DNA of 64,000 nt from Kalmanozyma brasiliensis GHG001. Its lineage: Eukaryota; Basidiomycota; Ustilaginomycetes; Ustilaginales. Positions 1 to 10,119 of the stretch are shown here, piece after piece. A model generated the notes under the pieces. It ran no database searches. It was given only the letters and a program-made list of their open reading frames with translations, and had not been told where the DNA came from. Positions within the stretch are counted from its first letter, which is position 1, and every line of letters starts with the position of its first letter. Both the position numbers and the translations under genes were made by a program. The stretch covers positions 1 to 64,000 of the forward strand of contig NW_015961989.1 of assembly GCF_000497045.1 (NCBI RefSeq), given 5' to 3'.

Positions 1-797
1 CCGTCTTGCCAGGCTTCCCATGCGCCAACACCGTTCAACCGGTGACATGAAACCCTGACCCAAAGGTAAGATCAAGGGGGATTTGGAATGCAGTTTCTGC
101 CAGAGGAAGTATAGAAAAGGCTCTGATCTTGCAAGCATATTCAGGCTGCCAGACCTTTTTGCCTGCAACGCAGTGGTTGAGAGGCCGGCCAATTTGGTCA
201 AGCACATCCAAATTTGAAGTAGCGCATGAGCGTTTCATTCTTCTGATAGGCAACAAAGCTGGCTGGCTGCAGATGTTGGACATTGGATGGTGGCTAAACA
301 ATTACCACAACTTCCTTGTTGTCCGTGATGTTCATAGGCTCACAAATTGTGTTTCATTGTAAACATAGAGGAGCTGCTGCCTTGTTTTTCGCAAAATGGA
401 TACTTGAGCTGCTGCCTTGAACTTTCGAATGCCGAAATTTGAGATTTGAGAACCACCCGACCGAAGACCGGCTAAAGCAAGCTTCGCATTTGACGGTCCA
501 AAGTTGGCCCGACGTGTCGACCCCCCGCCTTTTCCCTCCCCGCATCCTGGACCGGCTCGAAGAAGTCTCGAACGGGGCACGGGCGTACCGGCGAGTCGAC
601 GAGTAACACTACTCCTCGACCAGTCCGAAGCTCGTCGCTTCTCTCCTGCCTTTTACACGCTCACCACACCATCCATCGCTTCTGTCTCCTCTCTCCACTT
701 ACACTTGGTGCGACAGCAGCACTTTCATTCTTGCAGCTCCGCGACGATACAGCACACGCCATTCGGCTATCTGCATCAAGCTCGCTCACGCTTCGAA
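1..797. other. Intergenic region and 5' leader of the MCC beta gene
   Basis: I recognise no gene here. Short open stretches exist on both strands, but none has a familiar motif. From about 504 onward the frame of the downstream carboxylase gene is open without an ATG, so this part is most simply its 5' untranslated leader and promoter. Confidence 0.6.
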
Positions 798-2546
798 ATG
801 CTGGCACGACGAAATGCAGGCCGGCTCGCCTCGGGCGCTTTGCGTCAAGCTCAAAAGTCGACCAGCGCCCCTGTCAGGTCGTACCGCGCATCGTCTCATT
901 CAATCTTCCAGCAGCAAGCGAGCGTCCTGCCCAACAATGTGGATGCCTCGTCGGACGAGTTCTTGTCGAATAAGACCTACATGGACGGCCTCGTCGACAA
1001 GCTTGATGCCACGCATGCGAAGCTCGCGCAGGGCGGCAGCGAGAAGGCGAGAGCGCGGCATGTGTCTCGCGGCAAGATGCTTCCTCGCGACCGTGTCGCT
1101 GCGCTGCTCGACCACGGCTCGCCTTTCGTCGAGCTTTCGCCGATGGCAGCGTACGAGATGTACGGCAAGGACGAGATCCCGGGCGCAGGTATGATCTCGG
1201 GTATTGGGCGCGTTTCGGGCACCGAGTGTATGATCGTCGCCAACGACCCCACTGTCAAGGGCGGAAGCTACTACCCCATCTCCGTCAAGAAACACCTTCG
1301 AGCGCAAGCGATCGCTCGCGAGAACCGCCTGCCATGCGTCTATCTCAACGAGAGCGGTGGTGCCGCGTTGCCTCATCAAGCGGACGTCTTCCCCGACGAG
1401 AACCACTTTGGTCGCATCTTCTACAACATGGCTCAGATGTCGGCGCTCGGCATCCCGCAGATTTCGGTGGTTCACGGCATTAGTGTCGCAGGTGGTGCTT
1501 ACGTGCCGGCAATGGCGGACGAGACTATCATCGTGCGCAATCAGGGCACTATCTTCCTCGCCGGACCTCCCCTCGTCAAGGCAGCGCTTGGAGAGGTGGT
1601 CGACGACGAGACGCTCGGAGGTGGTGAGATGCACTGCAGCGAGTCGGGTGTGACAGATCACCTTGCCGTCGACGACGCGCATGCCATCACATTGGCGAGG
1701 GAGGCGGTTGCCAACCTTGGTCTATGCGGTCGATCGAATGCGGCTCTCAACGACGCATCCTTCGACCAGCCATTGTATGACGCCTCGGAGCTCCACGGCA
1801 TCATCCCGGAGAACGCTCGTAAGCCATTCGACATCCGTGACATCATCTCTCGTCTCGTAGATGGCTCACGCTTCCACGAGTTCAAGAAACTATACGGCAA
1901 CACCATCGTCACCGGTTTCGCTAAGATTGCAGGTCAAGACGTCGGCATCATCGGCAACAACGGCGTCTTGTTCGGAGAGTCAGCCAAGAAGGCGACCAGC
2001 TTCATCCAGCTGTGCAATCAGCGCCAGACTCCGTTGGTCTTCCTGGTCAACGTAACCGGCTACATGGTGGGTACCAAGGCCGAACGCTCCGGTATCGCCA
2101 AGGACGGTGCCAAGATGGTTCGAGCGGTCGCGTGCGCAAACGTGCCCAAGTTCACCGTCATTGTTGGAGGCAGCTTCGGCGCGGGCAACTACGGCATGTG
2201 CGGACGAGCCTACAGTCCTCGCTTCCTTTGGATGTGGCCCAATGCCCGCGTCGGTGTCATGGGCGGTGAACAGCTCAGCCAGGTCATGGGAACGGTCAGC
2301 AGCGACAAGTCCAAGCAGGAAGGTCTTCGCGAGACGATCGAGAAGCAGACTCTGCCCGAGTACGCGAGTGCTCGCATGTGGGACGACGGCATCATTCGAC
2401 CACAAGACACTCGCAGCGTGCTGGCTCTGGGGCTGAGCGTTGCAAACACGGGTCGATGGAGGAGCTCGCAGCGTGGCGATGCTGGCGGCTCGAGACACCC
2501 GGCATGGGACGGCAACAACTACGGCGACGGCGTCTATCGAATGTGA
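798..2546 (+). CDS. MCCB: Methylcrotonyl-CoA carboxylase beta subunit, mitochondrial
   Basis: This 582-residue protein is the carboxyltransferase subunit of 3-methylcrotonyl-CoA carboxylase, which moves CO2 from biotin to 3-methylcrotonyl-CoA in mitochondrial leucine breakdown. The family signatures are visible: [16 protein letters not shown], the long [15 protein letters not shown] stretch, [29 protein letters not shown] and the second oxyanion-hole region [20 protein letters not shown]. The ATG at 798 was chosen because it starts an Arg/Ser/Ala-rich, acid-poor leader ([15 protein letters not shown]) typical of a matrix targeting peptide; the frame stays open upstream but without an ATG. The C-terminus ends in GVYRM, as expected (family GVFRM). 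About 20 residues before it ([20 protein letters not shown]) look like an insertion relative to the homologues I remember. The biotin-carrying alpha subunit is not in this window. The family call is secure. Confidence 0.95.
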   Translation: MLARRNAGRLASGALRQAQKSTSAPVRSYRASSHSIFQQQASVLPNNVDASSDEFLSNKTYMDGLVDKLDATHAKLAQGGSEKARARHVSRGKMLPRDRVAALLDHGSPFVELSPMAAYEMYGKDEIPGAGMISGIGRVSGTECMIVANDPTVKGGSYYPISVKKHLRAQAIARENRLPCVYLNESGGAALPHQADVFPDENHFGRIFYNMAQMSALGIPQISVVHGISVAGGAYVPAMADETIIVRNQGTIFLAGPPLVKAALGEVVDDETLGGGEMHCSESGVTDHLAVDDAHAITLAREAVANLGLCGRSNAALNDASFDQPLYDASELHGIIPENARKPFDIRDIISRLVDGSRFHEFKKLYGNTIVTGFAKIAGQDVGIIGNNGVLFGESAKKATSFIQLCNQRQTPLVFLVNVTGYMVGTKAERSGIAKDGAKMVRAVACANVPKFTVIVGGSFGAGNYGMCGRAYSPRFLWMWPNARVGVMGGEQLSQVMGTVSSDKSKQEGLRETIEKQTLPEYASARMWDDGIIRPQDTRSVLALGLSVANTGRWRSSQRGDAGGSRHPAWDGNNYGDGVYRM

Positions 2547-2981
2547 GCCTGCGCGTATCCGCTGCCTTACAGCGAATCCTTTTCAATCAATGCATATATA
2601 CAGACACATACGACGATGCTGGTCATCCTTCACGAGAGGCTCAAGCAACTTGAGTTGCCAGCCGTTTCTGATGCAGTTCGAGGTTCTCACTTCGACTTGT
2701 TTTGAGCCGAGAGCCGCGAGAAGGAATCGTCAGCAGGAAGGCATTTGGGTGGAGCCGGTCGCTGGAAGTCTAACACTGCGAGACTCGGCGTTTTACGCGT
2801 CGCGCGACTGAGTTGAACTTTCTTGGCCGTGTTGGACTCGACCTCTTCGATTCAAGATTGTCTTCTGTAGACTCACGATCACGACCACAACCAACAGGCT
2901 GTTCACTTGACAACCTCAGGCTGCCTGCTCGTCATCGTTCTTTGACGAACGAAGGAAGCGCGGCTGTCAGTGACTGGCGCA
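2547..2981. other. Intergenic region, MCC beta to CTF18
   Basis: This 435-bp spacer between two genes on the same strand should hold the 3' end of the carboxylase transcript and the CTF18 promoter. No gene or clear element is recognised. Confidence 0.6.
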
Positions 2982-5900
2982 ATGGCGGAGTCAAGCTTGC
3001 TGGAAGGCAATGGCCTCCTCGACCTCGACACAGCCGCCACCGCCTCTCTCATGTCCCAAGCAAAAGCAGACGAGCTTTTCCCAAGCGCGATGGACCCCTT
3101 TCGCGAGCGCCACCTCAACCTCCTGAGCCCAGCTGGCTCGCAAAGTGAAGCGCAAAAGGCGCTCAATGCATGGGGCTCGCAGGGATCTGCGAAGCTGAGC
3201 CGTCCGGCTTACACTCATAGCCCAGATCGAGGCGAGCCCATGGACTTCGACGCCGACCTCGATCTCGACCAGCTGCTCGACGAAGAGATGCAGCTGAGGC
3301 AGGACTCGGCGCAGATGGATCAGGCACACAGCTTCGCCATGTCGACCTCGTTGGGTCAGCCCGATGATGACGAGCTTGAAGCTTTCCTCATGGCAGAAGA
3401 AGAGCACATCGCCTCAACCTCAACTCAACCGCGACAAGGGCGCCCACCTTCGCCACCTCACGATCTAGATTCATCTGTGGCTTCTTCTGCATCCGACTTC
3501 CTCGAGAGCAACGGCTTGCTCGGTGGCTCATCATTGCCGAGCTCCCAGCATTCCATGGCTCCAGCGTTAAAGTCACAGACAGAACCAATCGAGCCATTCC
3601 CAACATCTGCACAAGCACCATCGTCCAGAGCGATCGAGGCCATCTCGGCACTCGACATGCTCGAGCAAGAGACCGTTCCAGCCGCTGCCACAGAAGACGC
3701 CCGACCAGGACCGTCCCGACTGCCTGCTCGCGCAAAGCCTGCGAGCATCCCCAAGTACATACCCGCCGGATTTGTCAACGCGACCACGATGGATGGCACT
3801 CCGATCCGCTTTGAACGACGCAGACGCATGAAAGGCTGGAAGGCGCCGGCGATCATGTCGGACGTCGACGCTTCTCAGCTCTTGGAACGACCCATTCACC
3901 AGTTGCTGGATGCCGTCGAGGCTTTGAAGGCGCTTGATGTACTGGAACGCGACGAGTCCTTACAACGCGATTCGCGACGGGCGGTCAAACCCAGCGCAAC
4001 GAGCGCGTCGAACGCGACGAGGCAGATGTGGGTGAACAAGCATCGACCCAACAAGTTCACGGAGCTGCTTGGTGACGAGCGCGTCCATCGCGAGGTGCTC
4101 GGCTGGCTCAAAGAGTGGGACGAGTGCGTCTTCAAGCGCAAAAACCATCGCAAGGAGCGCCATCGTCAGTACATACAGGCCAAGTACGGGTTGCCCGAGA
4201 ACAGCTTTGGTGGCGACAAGGGCGGCGAGCACATGTGGAAGGACCCGTTCGGACGACCCAAGGAGCGCATCATGATGATCTCGGGTCCTCCCGGACTGGG
4301 AAAAACCACACTTGCACACGTCATTGGCGCGCACGCCGGCTACAACGTATACGAGCTCAATGCGAGTGACGCCCGCACCGCTGGGGCCGTCGAGGATGTG
4401 ATCAAGATGGCGCTCGAGTCTGGCAGTCTCAAGGATCCAAGGCCGACGCTGGTGGTTATTGACGAGATCGACGGCGCGACGGGAGGCGGAGGTGGTGCTA
4501 CGGGCGAGTCTCACGGCTTTGTTCGTGCACTGGTGCGACTTGTTGAGCAGGGCAAGGGTGCGGGCGCCAAAGCGGCCGGTCTTGCCGCTCGTGGCAAGAA
4601 GCAGCGGAAGGGCTCCAAACCTCTGCTCCGACCCATCATCTGCATCTGCAACGACCTCTACGCGCCGTCTCTGCGTCCGCTGCGACCCATGTCAAAGCTG
4701 GTTCGCTTCAACAAGCCACCTACCAACCTCGTGGTCAAACGTCTGCGCGAGGTGTGCGAAGCAGAGGACCTCTCGGTCGAAGCTCGTGGGCTGTCGCTCT
4801 TGGCCGAGCTGACCAACGGCGATATCCGCTCGTGTCTCAACGCGCTTGAGTTTGCAAAGACCAAGAACATCGCGCTCACTGAAGCGGCGGTCAAGAGCGC
4901 TTCCGTCGGCATCAAGGATACGGGTGGTACCGTCCACAAGGCCTGGGAGATGCTCTTCCGCCGGCAGAATCGCAAGCAGGCTGCTGCTTCGAACATGAAG
5001 GGTGCCAACGCGCACGCTGCCGACGGAGCGGCCTCACCGTGGAACTCGTCTCGCAAGGCATCTGCGCAGGATCTCACCTCAGACGGCAAAGAGAAGCAAA
5101 AGGACTTTGCGCTGATCGACACGCCCTCGGAGAACGTCAACCGCATCGTGCACGAGGTGACGAGCTGCAACGAATATGACAAGCTTGCGCTTGGCTGCTT
5201 TGAGCATTACCCGACGCTGCGTGCTGCCGACGGAGGGTGGAAGCGGTACCGTCAGGTGCACGACTGGCTGCACTTTGGGCAGAGCATTACAAGCCGGGCA
5301 TGGTCGCAGGGCAACTTTGAGCTGCTCGGTTTCATGCCTTGGTCGTTTGTGCCCTGGCATCTGTGCTTTGCGCATGTCGGCAATGCACTCCCCGAGTATC
5401 CCAAGGTGGACTACGAGAACCATCTCAAGACGATGGCATTCAACGAGATTGCGTCGCAAATCGTGGCGGTTCTGCCGGCCCATGTGCGATCGCAGTTCAA
5501 CCGGCAGGCGGTGATCACGGAGCTCGGCCCGTCGCTGATGCGCATTCTCACGCCGGAGCTGCGGCCGGTCAACAATCAGCTCTCGCGAGCCGAGGACAAG
5601 CAGGTGTTCGCCTCGCTCGTCGAGATCATGACCTCGCTCAACGTCAAGTTTGTGCAGGACAAGATTTCGGAGGAGGAAGCTGCGGCGACGGGGCAGACGG
5701 CCGGTGCGCTGGTGTACAAGCTCGATCCGCCGCTCGACATCTTTACCCAGTTCGAGGGCAAGAGGTCGAAGGAGATCGGTCCGTCGCGCTTTGCGGTGCG
5801 ACAGCTGGTGGCGAGGGAGATGGAGCGACGGCTGCTGCGCAGGAATGCCGGCGTCGAGGCTGGCGAGGATGATGCCGGTTCGACGTCCAAGACTGCTACC

Positions 5901-6275
5901 GCCATCTATCGGTCCAAGAGCGAAAGTGCGAACGCCGTGCGCGATGGCATCAAGGGCAAGAAGGACAAGATCGCTGTGGACTTCTTTGGTCGACCCATCG
6001 TGCAGAAGAGCGCGAGTGTGCCTGCGGGCTTGTCCGTCGTTCCAATTCCAGACGGAATGGGCGGCAAGAAGAGGAAGGTCTCGGAAGGTCGCTCTTCCAG
6101 CACTTCCGACTTGAAGAAGACGACGGACGACCCGATGGCAGCTGATGCCGACTCGTCCGCAGCAGCAGCGGCCGAAAAGGTGGAAAGCGAAGACAAGATC
6201 AAGGTCTTCTATCGCTACCACGAGGGCTTTTCGAACGCTGTCCGACGGCCCATGAAGATCTCTTCGCTGTTGTAG
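2982..6275 (+). CDS. CTF18: Ctf18, large subunit of the alternative RFC clamp loader
   Basis: This 1097-residue AAA+ ATPase matches Ctf18, which with Dcc1, Ctf8 and Rfc2-5 loads PCNA for sister-chromatid cohesion and replication-checkpoint signalling in the nucleus. Residues 1-330 are acidic and low in complexity. The RFC-type core begins at MWVNKHRPNKFTELLGDERV. Walker A is GPPGLGKT at about residues 435-442, Walker B is VVIDEID with D494, and NGDIRSCLNALEFAK fits the sensor-2 region. The C-terminus FYRYHEGFSNAVRRPMKI is the diagnostic Ctf18 tail that binds Dcc1-Ctf8. The ATG at 2982 is the first ATG of the frame; a GTG lies 12 bases upstream but is unlikely to be used. It converges on the CHORD gene. 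Confidence 0.95.
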   Translation: MAESSLLEGNGLLDLDTAATASLMSQAKADELFPSAMDPFRERHLNLLSPAGSQSEAQKALNAWGSQGSAKLSRPAYTHSPDRGEPMDFDADLDLDQLLDEEMQLRQDSAQMDQAHSFAMSTSLGQPDDDELEAFLMAEEEHIASTSTQPRQGRPPSPPHDLDSSVASSASDFLESNGLLGGSSLPSSQHSMAPALKSQTEPIEPFPTSAQAPSSRAIEAISALDMLEQETVPAAATEDARPGPSRLPARAKPASIPKYIPAGFVNATTMDGTPIRFERRRRMKGWKAPAIMSDVDASQLLERPIHQLLDAVEALKALDVLERDESLQRDSRRAVKPSATSASNATRQMWVNKHRPNKFTELLGDERVHREVLGWLKEWDECVFKRKNHRKERHRQYIQAKYGLPENSFGGDKGGEHMWKDPFGRPKERIMMISGPPGLGKTTLAHVIGAHAGYNVYELNASDARTAGAVEDVIKMALESGSLKDPRPTLVVIDEIDGATGGGGGATGESHGFVRALVRLVEQGKGAGAKAAGLAARGKKQRKGSKPLLRPIICICNDLYAPSLRPLRPMSKLVRFNKPPTNLVVKRLREVCEAEDLSVEARGLSLLAELTNGDIRSCLNALEFAKTKNIALTEAAVKSASVGIKDTGGTVHKAWEMLFRRQNRKQAAASNMKGANAHAADGAASPWNSSRKASAQDLTSDGKEKQKDFALIDTPSENVNRIVHEVTSCNEYDKLALGCFEHYPTLRAADGGWKRYRQVHDWLHFGQSITSRAWSQGNFELLGFMPWSFVPWHLCFAHVGNALPEYPKVDYENHLKTMAFNEIASQIVAVLPAHVRSQFNRQAVITELGPSLMRILTPELRPVNNQLSRAEDKQVFASLVEIMTSLNVKFVQDKISEEEAAATGQTAGALVYKLDPPLDIFTQFEGKRSKEIGPSRFAVRQLVAREMERRLLRRNAGVEAGEDDAGSTSKTATAIYRSKSESANAVRDGIKGKKDKIAVDFFGRPIVQKSASVPAGLSVVPIPDGMGGKKRKVSEGRSSSTSDLKKTTDDPMAADADSSAAAAAEKVESEDKIKVFYRYHEGFSNAVRRPMKISSLL

Positions 6276-6492
6276 ACTTCTTCCCTGCCCGCATCGTCAC
6301 CATCGCATCGCAATCTGTAGACCTCTCCTCCAATTTCTTCTTCATGGAACGCTTGCATTCAGAATCAATCTGTGTCGGTCAAAACGCTCACGGGCAGCTT
6401 GCTGGCGATGATGGGATGAGGTCTGTTAGTACAAAAGGTGTGAGTGAATGATATGCTATCTAAGGGTGAGGAATTGCGATCGGCTGTATGGA

Positions 6493-7605
6493 TCACTTGT
6501 CCTTGTCGCGGCCAAAGGTGAGACCGTAGCCAATGACTTTGTCGCCGCTCTCGAGACAGGGCCAGCTCTGGCCCTTTTGCTGCTTTACGAGGACGAGATC
6601 GACCTTGAACTTGGTGACGTTGAAGGACGAATCGGTGGGGTTGATGGAAGCGAAAGGCTTGAGCACCTTTCGAAAGCGACGACCTCGAGAAGAGCCAGTT
6701 GCTGGTGGCAGCAGGAGCGAGAAGACGACGCCGTCCTCTTTGAACTCGATCGAGCTGTTGGCCGCATCCACCGACTTGGCGTAAACGGTGAGGCGAACAT
6801 CGTTGGGAGTCTCGTAATGGTCCATCCTGCAGTCTACGCTCTCCTCTCCATCAGCACTGCCATCTACAGCAGCCTTGGGTGCGCCAACGAACAGATGTCC
6901 CGATTTTGCCGTGGAGCATGGCTCAATCTGGAGAAAGTCGTTGAAGTCGAGCACTCTGCGTTTGCAGCACGACCAACCCTTGGATCCTTCGTGGAAGATG
7001 GGAGAGCCCTTGTGGTGTTTGCACGTCTCCTTAGATCGATCGCGAGCACCACCGTCATGCTTGAAGCCACACCCTCCGCGCTTGCAGACCAGCCCGGCAG
7101 CAAGGTTGGCGTCGGCGTCGGCGGGATCCTCCTCTTCGCCCGGCTCGACTTTGGCCGAAGCTGCCTTGCTCCCTGAGCTTGAGGATTCTGCAACGTTCTG
7201 TGCACTCTGGGCGTTTTGTGCTGCCAGCAAGGACATGCCGGAGAGCGGCTGAACGATATCAGACGAGGACTTTGCAAGTCCAAAGGTTTCCTTGCCGTCG
7301 GAATCCGTCGACACAGCGACTGAAGGCGCTGCTGGGGCCTCTTCATCTGCGACAACAGCGCCGTTCTTGATGGTGGGCAGCGCCTGCTTTTCTGCCGAGT
7401 GCGCTTCGGCCGTGGTGCAGCCTCGAATGGCGAGGAACTGGTCAAACTCCATGACGGGCTTGTTGGTCTCCTTGCAGCATGACCATGACTTGAGACCTTC
7501 GTGGAAGACGGGTGCGCCAGGATGGTAGCTGCACGACGCCGCCGCTGAGGTCGAAGAGGCAGGGTCGAAGTCGGCGCCGCAGCCGCGTCGCGTGCAAATC
7601 ACCAT
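6493..7605 (-). CDS. CHORD and CS domain cochaperone (CHORDC1/Rar1-Sgt1 type)
   Basis: A 370-residue protein with two zinc-binding CHORD modules and a C-terminal CS domain, the layout of CHORDC1/CHP-1 and melusin, which bind Hsp90. CHORD1 starts at C4 (CTRRGCGADF, then CSYHPGAPVFHEGLKSWSCC). CHORD2 starts at C174 (CKRGGCGFKHDGG, CKHHKGSPIFHEGSKGWSCC). The CS domain covers about residues 255-360, from CRMDHYETPNDVRLTVYAK to GYGLTFGR. The ATG at 7605 is the only one directly before the first CHORD (MVICTRRGCG); the longer frame starts at a TTG. A linker rich in Ala/Ser/Glu joins the modules. The likely role is Hsp90-assisted stabilisation of signalling or checkpoint proteins, which is known for the family and inferred here. 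Confidence 0.93.
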   Translation of the reverse strand: MVICTRRGCGADFDPASSTSAAASCSYHPGAPVFHEGLKSWSCCKETNKPVMEFDQFLAIRGCTTAEAHSAEKQALPTIKNGAVVADEEAPAAPSVAVSTDSDGKETFGLAKSSSDIVQPLSGMSLLAAQNAQSAQNVAESSSSGSKAASAKVEPGEEEDPADADANLAAGLVCKRGGCGFKHDGGARDRSKETCKHHKGSPIFHEGSKGWSCCKRRVLDFNDFLQIEPCSTAKSGHLFVGAPKAAVDGSADGEESVDCRMDHYETPNDVRLTVYAKSVDAANSSIEFKEDGVVFSLLLPPATGSSRGRRFRKVLKPFASINPTDSSFNVTKFKVDLVLVKQQKGQSWPCLESGDKVIGYGLTFGRDKDK

Positions 7606-10119
7606 GATGTCAGACAAGCTCCAAGCGAAAGCAGATGAAAGCAAGGTGGAGAGGAAGATGGAGTCCTTGATGGGCTAGCTGCGCTTGATGTCGTATGGGC
7701 GCAGTCCGTCCGTGCGGTGGGACAGCGGAGAAGGCTTTCTTCTTGGCCGTTCGGCAATTTAGGCGTTTTGTCGAAATTTGTAGAAGCATCTCTTCGGTAC
7801 ATGGATCGGCGATAGGCTCACGATGCAGCGGGTATCGGGTGATTAAATCAAACTGGAAAAAGACGCGTTGCTTGAACGCGCGAAGGGTTTTGTGCATCTC
7901 GGACATGCTCGAGCAGAGCTCACAGACAGGGTGGCGAGCGAGACAGTGGAAGCGAGGCAGTCGGAGTCGGACATGTCCGCAGCGCATCGATAGGATCGAT
8001 CGTCGGAATGCGAATGTCTGCGTTCGGTTCAGGGTCTTGTTCCTTTGCAAGCGAGGGAGTAGGATCACCGACAGTTGCGCCGAGCTGAATCGAAAATAGA
8101 AGGGCGGTCACGACGCCAAGCACGCTTGCTTCATGCTCTGTATTCCTGAGCGAACAGAGAAGGAGGCGCTAGATCCACCCTTACTTCTGCGTAGAAGCCC
8201 TCGCTTCTTCTGTACTAAGTCCTTGCGGGTGTTGTCGAGCCTTCGCGACGAGAGGAAGTGAGCGAGCGAGAGGTCTGGTCAACAATTTTGGAGGACGGTC
8301 GGTGTGGCTTGCTATTGTGCGTTGTGCCAGCATTCAAAGGGTCAGCCACAACAGAGCAAGCCTGGAGCGCGGTAGAGTATCTCGAGTCGGTGAGCGTTTG
8401 CGTGACCAGATTCAGGTTACCACGCCGTCCCTTGACGTTCGGATGCTACGGTACCGCTCTGAGCAATGCTCAAGAAAGACGCGCTGAGGGCTCTTTGTTC
8501 CTGTCGGAGCGATGATTGTCATTGGGAAACGGTCAGCTGAATCCCGGAGCGGGTAGACGCATGCGTACAGGCTGCATGCTGCAAGACGAAAAGTCTCCGA
8601 GGTACGCGATCAGCTGGCGATCCGGTGCAGCGTGTTGTGGTTGCGTGCGCGTGTGGTGCTGTTGTTGTGAGGCACGGTTATGGGTCACGTTGTCGTCGTG
8701 CGCTCCTTTGGAATTCGCTACAAGTCAGAAAAATCAATTTATCACGCCTGCACCTGTCGTTCTGCTTTGACGGGTTTGACGCCTGTCGTGACGGTGGTAC
8801 GATGTGGCCTGCCGAGACCAACACCTGCAGGGATCTGCATTCGCCTGCACGTTTTGCATCACCTCGCTCACCACCCTCGAGCTTTCAGCTGATTCCACAC
8901 TTTTTCGCAGAGATGCGCTGCACGCCTGCCGAGGAAAAGTTTTGAGGGATGCTTCCCGCTTTCACCCTTATCATACTGAAAGGCTGCGTCTCTCTTATCA
9001 CGAAACAATGGCGACATTGGCGGGGTTGGACAGTGAAAGCTCTCTTGTGAAAGTCGAACACGCTGCGTGCCGATATCTGCCGCGTCGGGGAACACAGGCT
9101 ACTATGTAAGCTGACTCGGTCAGAAGCTTGAGCCAGCGAGTCTAAGATTGTGGCTTGGCCCATATCAGGACCCGAGCTCTTTCATGCGTACCATCGTCTT
9201 TTCTACACAAGCGCTCGCCTATAGAGCCAGCAAGCCCATCCCTCTCGTCGATGAACACGGCGCTTGCTCGAGAACGAGCTTTGTTTCCCCAGGATATGAA
9301 GCGCGCCAACTCTGTTTTGGAACAACACGCCAAGGACCCTGTCGCCTGATCGTCTTTTCCTGCGGCACCATGAGCATGCTCGTCTTTGAATAGAGTTCGA
9401 TCGCACTGGCACCTCAACTGGCAACACAGTCATGCTTCAATGCTTCCCAGGGAAGAGAGACTGAGTATCGTGTCCGCGACGCCTCGTTTCTCGAGAAATA
9501 AATTTAAGAAGCATAAAATCTTTTTTCTTTCTGTCGTTTGAAAGCAACACAAACCTTTCGGAAGGCCCCGACCGACGCTGACGAAGTCAGTGCAGGGCAG
9601 AGCCGAAGAGCCTGAGTAACTTACGAGCCGCCGCTATCCGTAGCGTGGGCTTGAGGGTTGGACCCTGGTTGCCCTGCTTTTAGACGCAAAGTGCAAGACG
9701 CAGGTGTCTCCTGAGCATGACAGAACCGCCTTTGCTGCTCGTCACTTTTCACTTTCACACAATCACATCACTGGATCGCTTCTTCCGCACCATCGCTCCG
9801 TCTCGACTGCGCCATCATCTCTTCTCTTCCTATCATCAACCCCAATCACGTGCGGCGGAGCCATCATTCTCCCAGAGGCAGCCAGCGCGCATTCGTTGCC
9901 AGCCTGCGACACTACAGCAACCGCTTCATCTAGCACTCTTCTCAGTTCCGCCTGTCCGTGCTGCATACAGTCCGCCTCCTACACCAGCTTTCATCGCAGC
10001 CACGGCATCCTTTGAGACTACGCATATCACCGATACGACAGACCTTGTGATGCCATTCGTCTCGGCACTATCCTATCCGCAATCTCGATCATAGCTGCGG
10101 ACGAGCTGATCTGGACGAA
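7606..10119. other. Long intergenic region (2.5 kb)
   Basis: This lies between the divergently transcribed CHORD gene and the large coiled-coil gene, so it should contain both promoters. The short open frames here have no recognisable motif and are compositionally ordinary. There is an AT-rich patch near 9495-9535. I found no tRNA, repeat or transposon that I can support. The last 400 bases are CT-rich, like a leader of the downstream gene. Confidence 0.5.

Noticed and set aside
504..797. N-terminal extension of the MCC beta protein from a TTG at 504
   Set aside because: It has no ATG, and the extension would precede and mask an evident mitochondrial presequence starting at 798.
5079..6221. 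A 380-codon minus-strand frame opposite CTF18
   Set aside because: It is antisense to the conserved Ctf18 C-terminal region, with a His/Arg/Leu-rich nonsense composition.
7606..10119. Search for tRNA genes and transposons in the long spacer
   Set aside because: No segment had a convincing T-loop with matching acceptor stem, terminal repeats or transposase-like frame.
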